This document shows, piece by piece, positions 47,843 to 57,244 of a stretch of 64,000 nucleotides of DNA. Below the pieces are notes generated by a model. The model searched no databases, had not been told where the DNA came from, and worked only from the letters and a program-made list of their open reading frames with translations. The stretch is taken from positions 1 to 64,000 of the forward strand of contig LXYH01000004.1 of the NCBI GenBank assembly GCA_001650895.1. Direction: 5' to 3'. The stretch comes from Rhodobacteraceae bacterium EhC02 (lineage in GTDB: Bacteria > Pseudomonadota > Alphaproteobacteria > Rhodobacterales > Rhodobacteraceae). Position 1 is the stretch's first letter. Every line of letters starts with the position of its first letter. Both the position numbers and the translations under genes were made by a program.

Positions 47843-50800
47843 ATGGCCGAGTTCAAGAAAATCCTCATCGCCAACCGGGGTGAAATCGCCATTCGCGTCA
47901 TGCGCGCCGCCAACGAACTGGGCAAACGCACCGTGGCCGTCTTCGCCGAAGAGGACAAACTCAGCCTGCATCGTTTCAAGGCCGACGAGGCCTACCGCAT
48001 CGGCGAGGGCCTTGGCCCGGTTGCCGCCTACCTCAGCATCGACGAGATCATCCGCGTGGCCAAGCAATCGGGCGCGGATGCGATCCATCCCGGCTACGGC
48101 CTGCTGTCGGAAAACCCCGATTTCGTGGATGCCTGCACCGCCAATGGCATCACCTTCATCGGCCCCAAGGCCGAAACCATGCGCGCCCTGGGTGACAAGG
48201 CCAGCGCGCGCAAGGTGGCGATTGCCGCAGGCGTGCCCGTCATCCCCGCCACCGAGGTGCTGGGCAGCGACATGGACAAGATCCGCGCCGAAGCCGCCGG
48301 GATCGGCTATCCGCTGATGCTCAAGGCCAGCTGGGGCGGCGGCGGGCGCGGGATGCGCCCGATCTACGGCGAAAAGGAACTGGCCGAAAAGGTCATGGAG
48401 GGCCGCCGCGAGGCCGAGGCCGCCTTTGGCAATGGCGAAGGCTACCTGGAAAAGATGATCCTCAAGGCGCGCCATGTCGAGGTGCAGATCCTGGGCGACA
48501 GCCACGGGCAGATCTATCACCTGTGGGAACGGGATTGTTCCGTGCAGCGGCGCAACCAGAAGGTCGTGGAACGCGCCCCCGCCCCCTACCTGAACCAGGC
48601 CCAGCGCGACGAGCTGTGCGAACTGGGGCGCCGCATCTGCGCCCATGTGAATTACGAATGCGCCGGCACCGTCGAATTCCTCATGGATATGGACGATGAC
48701 AAGTTCTACTTCATCGAGGTGAACCCCCGCGTGCAGGTCGAACATACCGTGACCGAGGCGGTCACGGGCATCGACATCGTGCAGGCCCAGATCAGGATCG
48801 CCGAAGGCAAGACCCTGGCCGAGGCGACCGGCAAGGCCGCGCAATCGGACATCCACCTGAACGGCCATGCCCTGCAGACCCGGATCACGACCGAGGACCC
48901 GCAGAACAACTTCATCCCCGATTACGGCCGCATCACCGCCTATCGCGGGGCCACGGGCATGGGCATCCGTCTGGATGGCGGCACCGCCTATTCCGGCGCG
49001 GTGATCACGCGCTTTTACGACAGCCTGCTGGAAAAGGTCACCGCCTGGGCGCAGACGCCCGAGGCCGCGATCGCCCGGATGGACCGCGCGCTGCGCGAAT
49101 TCCGCATCCGCGGCGTCAGCACCAACATCGCCTTCGTCGAGAACCTGCTCAAGCACCCGACCTTCCTGAACAACGAATACCACACCAAGTTCATCGACGA
49201 GACACCGGCGCTGTTCCAGTTCCACAAGCGCCGCGACCGGGCCACCAAGATCCTGACCTATATCGCGGATATCACCGTGAACGGGCATCCCGAAACCGCG
49301 GGCCGGCCCAAACCGCCCGCCGAGGCGCGCCAGCCCCGCCCGCCCAGATCCGCCCCCGGCGCGCTGCGCGAGGGCACCAAGACGCTTCTGGAACGCGAAG
49401 GGCCCAAGGCCGTGGCCGACTGGATGCTGGCGCAGCAGCGCCTTTTGCTGACCGACACGACCATGCGCGACGGGCATCAATCCTTGCTGGCCACCCGGAT
49501 GCGGTCCATCGACATGATCCGCGTCGCCCCTGCCTATGCCGCGAACCTGCCCGAGTTGTTCAGCGTCGAATGCTGGGGCGGTGCCACCTTCGACGTGGCC
49601 TACCGCTTCCTGCAGGAATGCCCCTGGCAGCGCCTGCGCGACCTGCGCCGCGCCATGCCGAACCTGCTGACCCAGATGCTGCTGCGCGCCTCGAACGGGG
49701 TGGGATACACGAACTACCCCGACAACGTGGTGCGCGAATTCGTGCGGCAGGCCGCCGAAACCGGCGTCGATGTCTTCCGCGTCTTCGACAGCCTCAACTG
49801 GACCGAGAACATGCGCGTCGCCATGGATGCGGTCCTTGAGAACGAGCGGATCTGCGAGGCCGCGATCTGCTATACCGGCGATATCCTTGACCCGGACCGC
49901 GCCAAGTATGACCTGAAATACTATGTCGCCATGGCCAAGGAACTTGAGGCCGCAGGCGCGCATGTCCTTGGCCTCAAGGATATGGCGGGCCTTCTGAAAC
50001 CCGCCGCCGCGCGCGTGCTGGTCAAGGCGCTCAAGGACGAGTTGACGATCCCGGTGCATTTCCACACCCATGACACCAGCGGCATCGCGGGTGCCTCGAT
50101 CCTGGCGGCCGCCGATGCGGGCGTCGATGCGGTGGATGCGGCGATGGACGCGTTCTCGGGCGGCACATCGCAGGCATGCCTCGGCTCGGTCGTCGAGGGG
50201 CTGCGCCACACCCCGCGCGATACCGGGATCAGCATCGACCGCGTGCGCGAAATCTCGGATTACTGGGAACAGGTGCGCGGCCAGTACGTGGCCTTTGAAT
50301 CGGGGCTTCAGGCCCCCGCCTCCGAGGTCTATCTGCACGAGATGCCAGGCGGACAGTTCACCAACCTCAAGGCGCAGGCCAGATCCCTCGGGCTCGAGGA
50401 AAAATGGCCCGAGGTCGCCCGCACCTATGCCGATGTGAACAAGATGTTCGGCGATATCGTCAAGGTCACACCCTCGTCCAAGGTGGTGGGCGACATGGCG
50501 CTGATGATGGTCAGCCAGGGATTGACCCGCGCGCAGGTCGAAGACCCCGCCACCGATGTGGCCTTCCCGGATTCGGTGATCGACATGCTGCGCGGCAATC
50601 TGGGCCAGCCGCCGGGCGGCTTTCCCGAGGCGCTGGTCGCCAAGGTGCTGAAGGGCGAGGCCCCCAATACCGAACGCCCCGGCAAGCACCTGCCCCCCGT
50701 CGATCTGGAAGCGGCCCGCGCCGATCTGGAAGCGCAGCTTGAGGGCAAGAAGGTCGATGACGAGGATCTGAACGGATACCTGATGTATCCCAAGGTCTTT

Positions 50801-51289
50801 CTGGACTACATGGGCCGCCACCGCATCTATGGCCCCGTGCGCACCCTGCCCACCCGCACCTATCTCTACGGGATGGAGCCGGGCGAGGAGATTACCGCCG
50901 AAATCGACCCGGGAAAGACGCTGGAAATCCGCCTGCAGGCCGTGGGCGAAACCTCGGACGATGGCGAGGTCAAGGTCTTCTTCGAACTGAACGGTCAGCC
51001 CCGTGTGATCCGCGTGCCCAACCGCCTTGTGAAATCGCAGACCGCCGCGCGCCCCAAGGCCGAGACGGGCAATACCGCCCATATCGGCGCGCCGATGCCC
51101 GGTGTCGTGGCCAGCGTCGCGGCCACGCCCGGCGCGAAGGTCAAGGCGGGCGATCTGCTGCTGACCATCGAGGCGATGAAAATGGAAACCGGCATCCATG
51201 CCGACCATGACGCCACGGTCAAGGCGGTGCATGTGACGCCCGGCGCCTCGATCGACGCCAAGGACCTGCTGATCGAGTTCGAAGCATGA
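47843..51289 (+). CDS. pyc: pyruvate carboxylase
   Basis: An 1148-aa single-chain biotin enzyme making oxaloacetate from pyruvate and bicarbonate. Domains in order: biotin carboxylase (about 1-450; ILIANRGEIAIRVMRAANE, GGGGRGMR, EVNPRVQVEHTVTE), carboxyltransferase (about 530-830; TDTTMRDGHQSLLATRMR, LKDMAGLLKPAAA with the carbamylated-Lys site, FHTHDTSG), a conserved C-terminal carboxylase domain, and biotinyl carrier with biotin-Lys1113 in IEAMKMETG. AAGGAG lies 7 bases before the ATG at 47843. The MAPEG gene starts inside its stop codon. Confidence 0.98.
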   Translation: MAEFKKILIANRGEIAIRVMRAANELGKRTVAVFAEEDKLSLHRFKADEAYRIGEGLGPVAAYLSIDEIIRVAKQSGADAIHPGYGLLSENPDFVDACTANGITFIGPKAETMRALGDKASARKVAIAAGVPVIPATEVLGSDMDKIRAEAAGIGYPLMLKASWGGGGRGMRPIYGEKELAEKVMEGRREAEAAFGNGEGYLEKMILKARHVEVQILGDSHGQIYHLWERDCSVQRRNQKVVERAPAPYLNQAQRDELCELGRRICAHVNYECAGTVEFLMDMDDDKFYFIEVNPRVQVEHTVTEAVTGIDIVQAQIRIAEGKTLAEATGKAAQSDIHLNGHALQTRITTEDPQNNFIPDYGRITAYRGATGMGIRLDGGTAYSGAVITRFYDSLLEKVTAWAQTPEAAIARMDRALREFRIRGVSTNIAFVENLLKHPTFLNNEYHTKFIDETPALFQFHKRRDRATKILTYIADITVNGHPETAGRPKPPAEARQPRPPRSAPGALREGTKTLLEREGPKAVADWMLAQQRLLLTDTTMRDGHQSLLATRMRSIDMIRVAPAYAANLPELFSVECWGGATFDVAYRFLQECPWQRLRDLRRAMPNLLTQMLLRASNGVGYTNYPDNVVREFVRQAAETGVDVFRVFDSLNWTENMRVAMDAVLENERICEAAICYTGDILDPDRAKYDLKYYVAMAKELEAAGAHVLGLKDMAGLLKPAAARVLVKALKDELTIPVHFHTHDTSGIAGASILAAADAGVDAVDAAMDAFSGGTSQACLGSVVEGLRHTPRDTGISIDRVREISDYWEQVRGQYVAFESGLQAPASEVYLHEMPGGQFTNLKAQARSLGLEEKWPEVARTYADVNKMFGDIVKVTPSSKVVGDMALMMVSQGLTRAQVEDPATDVAFPDSVIDMLRGNLGQPPGGFPEALVAKVLKGEAPNTERPGKHLPPVDLEAARADLEAQLEGKKVDDEDLNGYLMYPKVFLDYMGRHRIYGPVRTLPTRTYLYGMEPGEEITAEIDPGKTLEIRLQAVGETSDDGEVKVFFELNGQPRVIRVPNRLVKSQTAARPKAETGNTAHIGAPMPGVVASVAATPGAKVKAGDLLLTIEAMKMETGIHADHDATVKAVHVTPGASIDAKDLLIEFEA

Positions 51290-51675
51290 TCCCGCAGGTC
51301 ACGGCGCTTTACGCGGGCCTTCTTGCGCTGGTCTACTTGATCCTCAGCGGCTGGGTGATCCGCGTGCGCATCCGTCAGAAGGTGCATGCCGGCGACAAGG
51401 GCGATCCGGTCATGGCCAATGCGATGCGGGTCCATGCCAATTTCGCGGAATACGTGCCGATGGCGCTGATTCTGCTGTTGCTGGCCGAGATGCAGGGCGC
51501 CCCTGCCCTTGCCCTGCATGTGCTGGGGGCTGTCCTGCTGCTGGCGCGGATCATGCATGCGCTAGGAATGGCGGCGCTGCCGCACAAACCGCCCCTGCGC
51601 GGCGGCGGTGCGGTGCTGACATTCCTGGTCCTGTTCGTGGGCGGCGCGGCCAACATCGCCCACGCCTTGTTCTGA
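51286..51675 (+). CDS. MAPEG family membrane protein
   Basis: A 129-aa integral membrane protein with four hydrophobic segments (ALYAGLLALVYLILSGWVI, YVPMALILLLLAEM, ALHVLGAVLLLARIMHALGM, GGAVLTFLVLFVGGAANI). The motif RVHANFAEYVPMALIL is typical of the MAPEG family of glutathione transferase- and eicosanoid-related proteins. Its substrate is unknown. The ATG overlaps the pyc stop codon as ATGA, so it is translationally coupled to pyruvate carboxylase, although no functional link is obvious. Confidence 0.88.
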   Translation: MIPQVTALYAGLLALVYLILSGWVIRVRIRQKVHAGDKGDPVMANAMRVHANFAEYVPMALILLLLAEMQGAPALALHVLGAVLLLARIMHALGMAALPHKPPLRGGGAVLTFLVLFVGGAANIAHALF

Positions 51676-51741
51676 TTGCCCTTGTTTTACTGGCCTTTCC
51701 AGGCGCAGTGAAAAGTTTTTGCGCAAAGCCGCAATTTTCCT

Positions 51742-51769
51742 CTTGCGGGCGCCGCGCAGAATTTATAGA
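51742..51769 (+). promoter_or_regulatory. putative tRNA-Gly promoter
   Basis: CTTGCG (51742-51747) and TATAGA (51764-51769) are separated by 16 bases, 20 bases upstream of the tRNA-Gly 5' end. Confidence 0.5.
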
Positions 51770-51788
51770 TCACGCCTCACCCAAGGAA

Positions 51789-51863
51789 GCGGGCGTAGCT
51801 CAGGGGTAGAGCATAACCTTGCCAAGGTTAGGGTCGGGCGTTCGAATCGCCTCGCCCGCTCCA
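51789..51863 (+). tRNA. tRNA-Gly (anticodon GCC)
   Basis: The cloverleaf is complete. The acceptor GCGGGCG (51789-51795) pairs with CGCCCGC (51853-51859), discriminator T and encoded CCA (51861-51863). D arm GCTC/GAGC, anticodon stem TAACC/GGTTA with loop TTGCCAA, and T arm GGGCG/CGCCT around TTCGAAT are all visible. It reads GGC and GGT glycine codons. Confidence 0.97.
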
Positions 51864-51870
51864 AAAAACA

Positions 51871-51899
51871 AAAAAGCCGGTCCTCGTGGCCGGCTTTTT
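51871..51899. terminator. bidirectional terminator between tRNA-Gly and the MCP gene
   Basis: AAAAAGCCGG (51871-51880) pairs with CCGGCTTTTT (51890-51899) around a 9-base loop. With A- and T-tracts on both sides it can end the tRNA transcript on the plus strand and the MCP transcript on the minus strand. Confidence 0.88.
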
Positions 51900-51940
51900 T
51901 GTGTTCTGCGGGTTACGGCGCCCAGGCCCATGGTCAACCG

Positions 51941-53290
51941 TCACCCTGCCGCCGATACACCAACGGCCGAGGCAGCCCGGCCACCTGCCGCCACGGCGGC
52001 GCTGACCCTGAAAACAGAAATCTCGGCCGCCAGTTCCGATGTTGCCTGCGACAGGACCTGCGTCTCGCGATTGGTCTGCACCACCATCTCGGCGTTCTGC
52101 CCTGTCACCTGATCCAGTTGCCGCACGGCCTCGGTGATCTGCGACAGCGTCTCGGTCTGGGCCATCATCCCTTGCACCATCGCGCCCACATTGCCGGCCA
52201 GCGACTCGACGCCATCAAAGATCGCGCCAACCTCCCGGCCCACCCGTTCCACCAGTTCCACCCCATCGCCGACATGCCGCCGGGCTTCGGCCATCAAGGC
52301 ACTGATCTCCTGCGACGAGTCGGCGCTGCGCTGTGCCAGTTGGCGCACCTCGGCCGCAACCACGGCAAAGCCGCGCCCCGCAGGACCGGCCCGCGCCGCC
52401 TCGATCGAGGCATTCAGCGCAAGCAAATTGGTTTGCATCGAAATTCCGTCGATCACCGAAAGGAAATGCGCGATCCGTTCGGAAGATGTCTGGATCAGAA
52501 CCATCGCCGCCATCACATTTTCCAGCAGCTTGCCGCTGACCTTGATCATCTCGCCGGTGCGCATGGCCACCGCATCAGTGCTGCGCGCATCCGCCACGGC
52601 CGTGCGCAGCATCGCGCTCATCCCATCCACCGATGTCCCCGTATCCCGCAGGGCTGTCGCCTGGATGACGGTCCGCGCCGATAGATTGTCCGACGCCTTG
52701 CCCAGCCGCGCACTGCTGTCCTGCACATGGCGCGCCACCGCGTCGACACGCCCGACCAACCTGTTCCAGTCCTCCATCGTGCGGTTGAAGACCTCGCCGA
52801 GCATCGCAAGGTCAGGCTGCCGGCTGATGGTGATCCTGTGGGTCAAATCCCCCTCGCTCAGCTTTTCAAGACCACGGGCCAGATCGGCAATCGCATGTCG
52901 GCGTTCGGTAACATCCGTTGCGATCTTGACCACGCGCACCACCTGGCCCTTCGCATCGAAACATGGCCCATAGGTCGCCTGGATCCAGATCATGTTGCCT
53001 TGGCGCGTGATCCGGGGCAATTGGTCGGTAAAGCTTTCGCCCAGAGCCAGCCGTTCCCAGAAGCGCCTATAGTCCGGGCTTCGCCCATAGGTGGGATCAA
53101 CGAAAATCCTGTGATGCTGGCCGATCACATCCGCCTCACTGTAACCCAGCGCGTTCAGGAAATTGGCGTTGGCCTTGAGGATCACCCCCTCAGGCGTGAA
53201 ATGGATCACCGCCTGGGTCCGGTCGATCATGGCCAACAGGACGCCGTCGGCATCGCTTGTCAACTCGGAAGCGGGTTGATGGCGGGTCAA
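51941..53290 (-). CDS. soluble PAS-HAMP methyl-accepting chemotaxis-like protein
   Basis: A 449-aa protein without membrane helices. A PAS domain occupies about residues 20-130 ([24 protein letters not shown] through [15 protein letters not shown]). A HAMP-like segment follows (about 132-190; [17 protein letters not shown]). The C-terminal coiled coil contains the MCP tip that contacts CheA/CheW ([20 protein letters not shown], then [16 protein letters not shown]). The PAS may bind haem, FAD or a small ligand, giving a cytosolic energy or redox sensor. No che genes are in the window. It is a lone gene, convergent with tRNA-Gly. Confidence 0.9.
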   Translation of the reverse strand: MTRHQPASELTSDADGVLLAMIDRTQAVIHFTPEGVILKANANFLNALGYSEADVIGQHHRIFVDPTYGRSPDYRRFWERLALGESFTDQLPRITRQGNMIWIQATYGPCFDAKGQVVRVVKIATDVTERRHAIADLARGLEKLSEGDLTHRITISRQPDLAMLGEVFNRTMEDWNRLVGRVDAVARHVQDSSARLGKASDNLSARTVIQATALRDTGTSVDGMSAMLRTAVADARSTDAVAMRTGEMIKVSGKLLENVMAAMVLIQTSSERIAHFLSVIDGISMQTNLLALNASIEAARAGPAGRGFAVVAAEVRQLAQRSADSSQEISALMAEARRHVGDGVELVERVGREVGAIFDGVESLAGNVGAMVQGMMAQTETLSQITEAVRQLDQVTGQNAEMVVQTNRETQVLSQATSELAAEISVFRVSAAVAAGGRAASAVGVSAAG

Positions 53291-53426
53291 GGTGACACCT
53301 CGCTGGGTTTTTGCACCCGCAATCAGTCACCACAGGTTCTTAGATTCGGTTAAGATCACCCAAGCCCGGCGAAAAAGGTTTCTGCGCAGGCCGCAAAACC
53401 ACCGGGATCAGGCGGATCACCTGCCC

Positions 53427-53666
53427 TCAGAACGCCTTGAAGGTCAGCGTGGTCAGCGACCGCTCGATCCCCGGAATATCCAGCAGGTGGTCGTTGATGT
53501 ATTTACCCACATCCTGCCCCTCGGGGATGTAAAGCTTCATCAGCAGATCATATTCGCCGCTGGTCGAATGCAGCTCGGAATGAATCTCGCGCAGGGCGAT
53601 GTCCTCGGCGACCTGGTAGGTCTTGCCGGGTTTGCAGCGCAACTGGATGAAGACGCAGGTGCTCAT
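53427..53666 (-). CDS. stand-alone Lrp/AsnC ligand-binding (RAM) domain protein
   Basis: A 79-aa protein consisting only of the alpha-beta RAM domain of Lrp/AsnC regulators: [66 protein letters not shown]. There is no helix-turn-helix. Such stand-alone domains bind amino acids and may modulate full-length Lrp proteins. The frame extends upstream over the divergent hisB region, but MSTCVFIQ is the family start. It is divergent from hisB across 136 bases. Confidence 0.87.
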   Translation of the reverse strand: MSTCVFIQLRCKPGKTYQVAEDIALREIHSELHSTSGEYDLLMKLYIPEGQDVGKYINDHLLDIPGIERSLTTLTFKAF

Positions 53667-53802
53667 GGGATGCCTCGCTCTGATCGTGTCGCCCGAAGCT
53701 GGCACAGGCGCGCAACAGGGGCAATGGTCATCGTGCCCTCGCCTCTTCCCCCGCGCGCCCCATGCGCCTATAAGCGGCCCGACGACAGCAGGAGCCAGAC
53801 CC

Positions 53803-54390
53803 ATGCGGACCGCCACAATCACGCGCAAGACGGCCGAGACCGACATCACCGTCCAGATCGATCTGGACGGCACCGGACGCTATGACAACCAGACCGGCGT
53901 GGGGTTCTTCGACCACATGCTGGACCAGCTGTCGCGCCACGCGCTGATCGACATGACCATCCGCGCCACGGGCGATCTGCATATCGACGATCACCACACG
54001 GTCGAGGATGTGGGCATCGCCCTGGGCCAGGCCCTGACGCAGGCGCTGGGTGACAAGCGCGGCATCCGCCGCTACGGCAGCTGCCTGCTGCCCATGGATG
54101 ACGCGCAGCTGCGCGCGGCCCTCGATCTGTCGGGGCGGCCTTTTCTTGTCTGGAACGTGGATATGCCCACCGCCAAGATCGGCAGTTTCGACACCGAACT
54201 GGTGCGCGAGTTCTTCCAGGCCTTCGCCACCCATGGCGGCATCACCCTGCATGTGGATCGCCTGCACGGCTTCAACAGCCACCACATCGCCGAGGCGGCG
54301 TTCAAGGCCGTGGCCCGCGCCCTGCGCGAGGCGGTCGAACCTGATCCGCGCCGCGCCGATGCCATCCCCTCGACCAAGGGGACGCTGTAG
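53803..54390 (+). CDS. hisB: imidazoleglycerol-phosphate dehydratase
   Basis: A 195-aa monofunctional HisB, without the phosphatase domain of enteric bacteria. It catalyses the sixth step of histidine synthesis. The Mn-binding motifs are [26 protein letters not shown] and the duplicated [15 protein letters not shown] near the C-terminus. The ATG at 53803 follows GGAGCC. hisH begins 7 bases after the stop codon. Confidence 0.97.
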   Translation: MRTATITRKTAETDITVQIDLDGTGRYDNQTGVGFFDHMLDQLSRHALIDMTIRATGDLHIDDHHTVEDVGIALGQALTQALGDKRGIRRYGSCLLPMDDAQLRAALDLSGRPFLVWNVDMPTAKIGSFDTELVREFFQAFATHGGITLHVDRLHGFNSHHIAEAAFKAVARALREAVEPDPRRADAIPSTKGTL

Positions 54391-54396
54391 GCCGGC

Positions 54397-55035
54397 ATGA
54401 GCACTGTCATCATCGATTACGAAAGCGGAAACCTGCATTCCGCCGAAAAGGCCTTTCAGCGCATGGCCGATGAGGTGGGCGCGGGCCAGGTCACCGTGAC
54501 CTCGGACCCCGACATCGTGCGCCGCGCCGACCGGATCGTGCTGCCCGGCGACGGGGCCTATCCCGCCTGCCGTCAGGCCCTGTTCGATCATCGCGGCCTG
54601 TTCGAGGCGATGGAAGAGGCCGTGATCACCCAGGCCCGCCCCTTCCTGGGGATCTGCATCGGGATGCAGATGCTGGCGACGCGCGGGCTGGAATACACGC
54701 CCACCCCCGGCTTTGACTGGATACCCGGCCAGGTCGAACGCATCACCCCCGCCGATCCCGCGCTGAAAGTGCCCCATATGGGCTGGAACGATCTGGTGAT
54801 CGACCACCCCCACCCGGTCTTTGACGGGATCAAGACGGGCGATCACGCCTATTTCGTGCACAGCTACCACATGCATGTGGCTAACCCCGCGCATCTGCTG
54901 GCGCATGTGGATTATGCCGGGCCGATCACCGCCATCGTGGGGCGTGACAATATCCTAGGGATGCAGTTCCACCCCGAGAAAAGCCAGCGGGTCGGCCTGC
55001 GGATGATCGGCAATTTCCTGGCATGGCGGCCCTGA
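54397..55035 (+). CDS. hisH: imidazole glycerol phosphate synthase glutaminase subunit HisH
   Basis: A 212-aa class I glutamine amidotransferase. Cys87 in FLGICIGMQM is the nucleophile, and the catalytic His and Glu are in MQFHPEKSQ. PGDGAYPACRQ forms the oxyanion strand. It supplies ammonia to HisF, encoded 2.2 kb downstream. The hisBH and hisAFE parts are separated by two minus-strand DUF2147 genes. Confidence 0.96.
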   Translation: MSTVIIDYESGNLHSAEKAFQRMADEVGAGQVTVTSDPDIVRRADRIVLPGDGAYPACRQALFDHRGLFEAMEEAVITQARPFLGICIGMQMLATRGLEYTPTPGFDWIPGQVERITPADPALKVPHMGWNDLVIDHPHPVFDGIKTGDHAYFVHSYHMHVANPAHLLAHVDYAGPITAIVGRDNILGMQFHPEKSQRVGLRMIGNFLAWRP

Positions 55036-55057
55036 TCCGGGCCGCCATCCGGTCGTC

Positions 55058-55447
55058 CTACTTCACCCGCGACCAGCTGCCGCCATCGCGGCAGATGCCA
55101 AAGACGCAACCGCTGACCTTCAGCGTATCGCCCGACAGTTCCAGCCGCGAGTTGTAGGTCTTGTCGCGGTCCGGCGACCAGACCTTGCCCTTGTAGGACC
55201 CGCCGCCCGCGCTCACCGTCTCGGAAATGATCTGTCGGCCGGTGTTGGGGCTGGCCATCTCCTTGCCGGCGCTGTCGAAGCTTTTCACCAGCGTCCCGCA
55301 GATCTGCTGCCCGCAGGGCGCGACCTCGATCAGGCCGGTATTTCCATTGTCATCGGGCGCCGTGCGCCATGTGCCCAGAAGCGGCTCTGCCAGCGCGCCC
55401 CCTGCCCCAAGAACCAGTGCCGCCGCGAAAAGTGCCGTCTTGCGCAT
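55058..55447 (-). CDS. DUF2147 periplasmic protein (copy 1)
   Basis: A 129-aa protein with an N-terminal signal peptide ([18 protein letters not shown], cleavage after ALA) and a DUF2147 domain: [49 protein letters not shown] and [18 protein letters not shown]. Four conserved cysteines may form disulfides in the periplasm. Function unknown. It lies 89 bases after a close paralogue of equal length. The frame extends 19 codons upstream, but MRKTALF starts the signal peptide. Confidence 0.86.
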   Translation of the reverse strand: MRKTALFAAALVLGAGGALAEPLLGTWRTAPDDNGNTGLIEVAPCGQQICGTLVKSFDSAGKEMASPNTGRQIISETVSAGGGSYKGKVWSPDRDKTYNSRLELSGDTLKVSGCVFGICRDGGSWSRVK

Positions 55448-55535
55448 GCCATCATCCTCCCTGATGCCTGCGCTGATCCTGCCGTGCCGCCCTTTACCGA
55501 TCAAGCCTGACCTTGGATCAGTTGACGCAAAGGGA

Positions 55536-55925
55536 TCATTTCACGCGGGTCCAGCTGCCCCCGTCGCGGCAGATCCCCAGGACGCAGCCGCTGACCTTCA
55601 GGGTGTCTCCGCTCAACTGCAAGCGCGAGTTATAGGTCTGGTCGCGATCGGGTGCATAGATCTTGCCCCGATATTCACCACCACCAAAGGCAACGGTCTC
55701 GGACAGGATCGTCATCCCGTTTTCGGGATTGGGAACCTCCTTGCCCGCCGAATCCAGCGAGGCGATCAACGTCCCGCACAGCGCCACACCACAAGGGGCC
55801 ACCTGAACGACGCCCATCGTGCCGTCATCCTGCGGGGCCGTGCGCCACGCGCCCAGCAAAGGCTCGGCCAGACCAGCCCCCGCTGTCGCCATCAGGATCA
55901 GGGCCGTCATCATCATCCTTGTCAT
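55536..55925 (-). CDS. DUF2147 periplasmic protein (copy 2)
   Basis: A 129-aa paralogue of the next downstream gene, alike through [32 protein letters not shown] and [13 protein letters not shown]; only the signal peptide ([17 protein letters not shown]) is clearly different. It has the strongest ribosome site in the area, AGGAGG about 9 bases before the ATG at 55925. The two genes look like a tandem duplication transcribed against the surrounding his genes. It is divergent from hisA across 159 bases. Confidence 0.86.
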   Translation of the reverse strand: MTRMMMTALILMATAGAGLAEPLLGAWRTAPQDDGTMGVVQVAPCGVALCGTLIASLDSAGKEVPNPENGMTILSETVAFGGGEYRGKIYAPDRDQTYNSRLQLSGDTLKVSGCVLGICRDGGSWTRVK

Positions 55926-56084
55926 CACGCCACCTCCTACCATACCGGCCACGACTGTGACCTGAACCGCCCCACCGATCAAGCGACACTGATCAAGCGA
56001 CACCGTCGCGCGTTGCATTTCCGCGCCGCCCATGGTCAAAGGCCGCCAATCCCGCCCGCGACACATGACAAGACAGGTGCACCC

Positions 56085-56807
56085 ATGATCCTTTATCCCG
56101 CCATCGATCTGAAAGACGGCAAGGCCGTGCGGCTCTACAAGGGCGAGATGGACCAGGCCACGGTCTTCAACGACGATCCGGCCGCACAGGCGATGGAATT
56201 CGTCGATGCGGGCTGCGAATGGCTGCACCTTGTCGACCTGAACGGCGCCTTCGCGGGCGAGCCGGTGAACGCCGCCCCCGTCGAGGCGATCCTGGAACGC
56301 ACGAAGGTGCCCGCGCAACTGGGCGGCGGCATCCGCGACATGGTCACCATCGACCGCTGGCTGTCGAAGGGGCTGGCCCGCGTGATCCTGGGCACCGTGG
56401 CCGTGGAAAACCCCGCCCTCGTGCGCGAGGCCGCCCGCGCCTTTCCCGGTCAGGTCGCCGTGGGCATCGATGCGCGCGACGGGCGCGTGGCCACCAAGGG
56501 CTGGGCGACCGAGACGGATGTGATGGTCACTGACCTCGCCCGCAGCTTTGAAGACGCGGGCGTCGCCGCCATCATCTATACCGACATCAACCGCGACGGC
56601 GCGATGCAGGGCCCCAATATCGACACCACCGCCGCCCTCGCCCGCACGGTCAGCATCCCGGTCATCGCCTCGGGCGGCGTCTCGTCCCTGGCCGACCTCA
56701 TCGCCCTGCGCGATTGCGGTGCGCAGCTGAACGGCGCGATCTCGGGGCGCGCGCTCTATGATGGCGCGCTTGATCTGCGCGCGGCGCTGGCCGCGCTCAA
56801 GGCCTGA
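56085..56807 (+). CDS. hisA: phosphoribosylformimino-AICAR-P isomerase HisA
   Basis: A 240-aa TIM-barrel isomerase. The catalytic Asp8 lies in [19 protein letters not shown] and the second acidic residue in [14 protein letters not shown]. The phosphate-binding loops are LGGGIRDM and [11 protein letters not shown]. The frame is open far upstream, but MILYPAIDL is the family start. The small membrane-protein gene and hisF follow. Confidence 0.97.
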   Translation: MILYPAIDLKDGKAVRLYKGEMDQATVFNDDPAAQAMEFVDAGCEWLHLVDLNGAFAGEPVNAAPVEAILERTKVPAQLGGGIRDMVTIDRWLSKGLARVILGTVAVENPALVREAARAFPGQVAVGIDARDGRVATKGWATETDVMVTDLARSFEDAGVAAIIYTDINRDGAMQGPNIDTTAALARTVSIPVIASGGVSSLADLIALRDCGAQLNGAISGRALYDGALDLRAALAALKA

Positions 56808-56822
56808 CGGACAGGCCCGCGC

Positions 56823-57176
56823 GTGACCATTCTTCTGGTCTTGGTATTCCTCCTGGTTCCCTTTCTGGTCTGGCGCTATTTTCGCGCGCGCCGCATCGCA
56901 TTGACCGTGATCGCCCTGTGGCTTGGCCCGGTGCTGTTCCTCATCGGCTTCGACCTTGCCATGTCGGGTTGCGCGAATGTGCCCTACACATCCGTCGCCG
57001 GATACCTCGACTGCCCCACAAGGGCGCATGAGCTGGCCTATGCGGTCTTCGGCCTGCCCGCGTCGCTGCTGGTGGTGCTTTTGCTCTCGCATGGCCTTGC
57101 AAGCCTCGCCCTCTTCCTCACGCCGTTGATCATCGGCCTCGCGCTGGAACTGATCCTGCGCCGCACCCGGCGATAG
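56823..57176 (+). CDS. hypothetical small membrane protein (GTG start)
   Basis: A 117-aa protein that is mostly hydrophobic, with about four membrane segments ([68 protein letters not shown]). The short loop [16 protein letters not shown] holds two cysteines. I recognise no family. The first codon is GTG at 56823, 15 bases after hisA; no ATG precedes the hydrophobic start. It sits between hisA and hisF on the same strand, so it is probably co-transcribed, without a known role in histidine synthesis. Confidence 0.65.
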   Translation: MTILLVLVFLLVPFLVWRYFRARRIALTVIALWLGPVLFLIGFDLAMSGCANVPYTSVAGYLDCPTRAHELAYAVFGLPASLLVVLLLSHGLASLALFLTPLIIGLALELILRRTRR

Positions 57177-57244
57177 CCGCGCCGTTGCATCGCCTGCCCG
57201 CGCAGAGTAAACGCAAGGGCGCTTCCGTCGAAAAGGCCCGCCCC

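Noticed and set aside
47780-51232. 1150-codon open frame on the minus strand opposite pyc
   Set aside because: A shadow of pyruvate carboxylase codon structure with no recognisable motif and no ribosome site.
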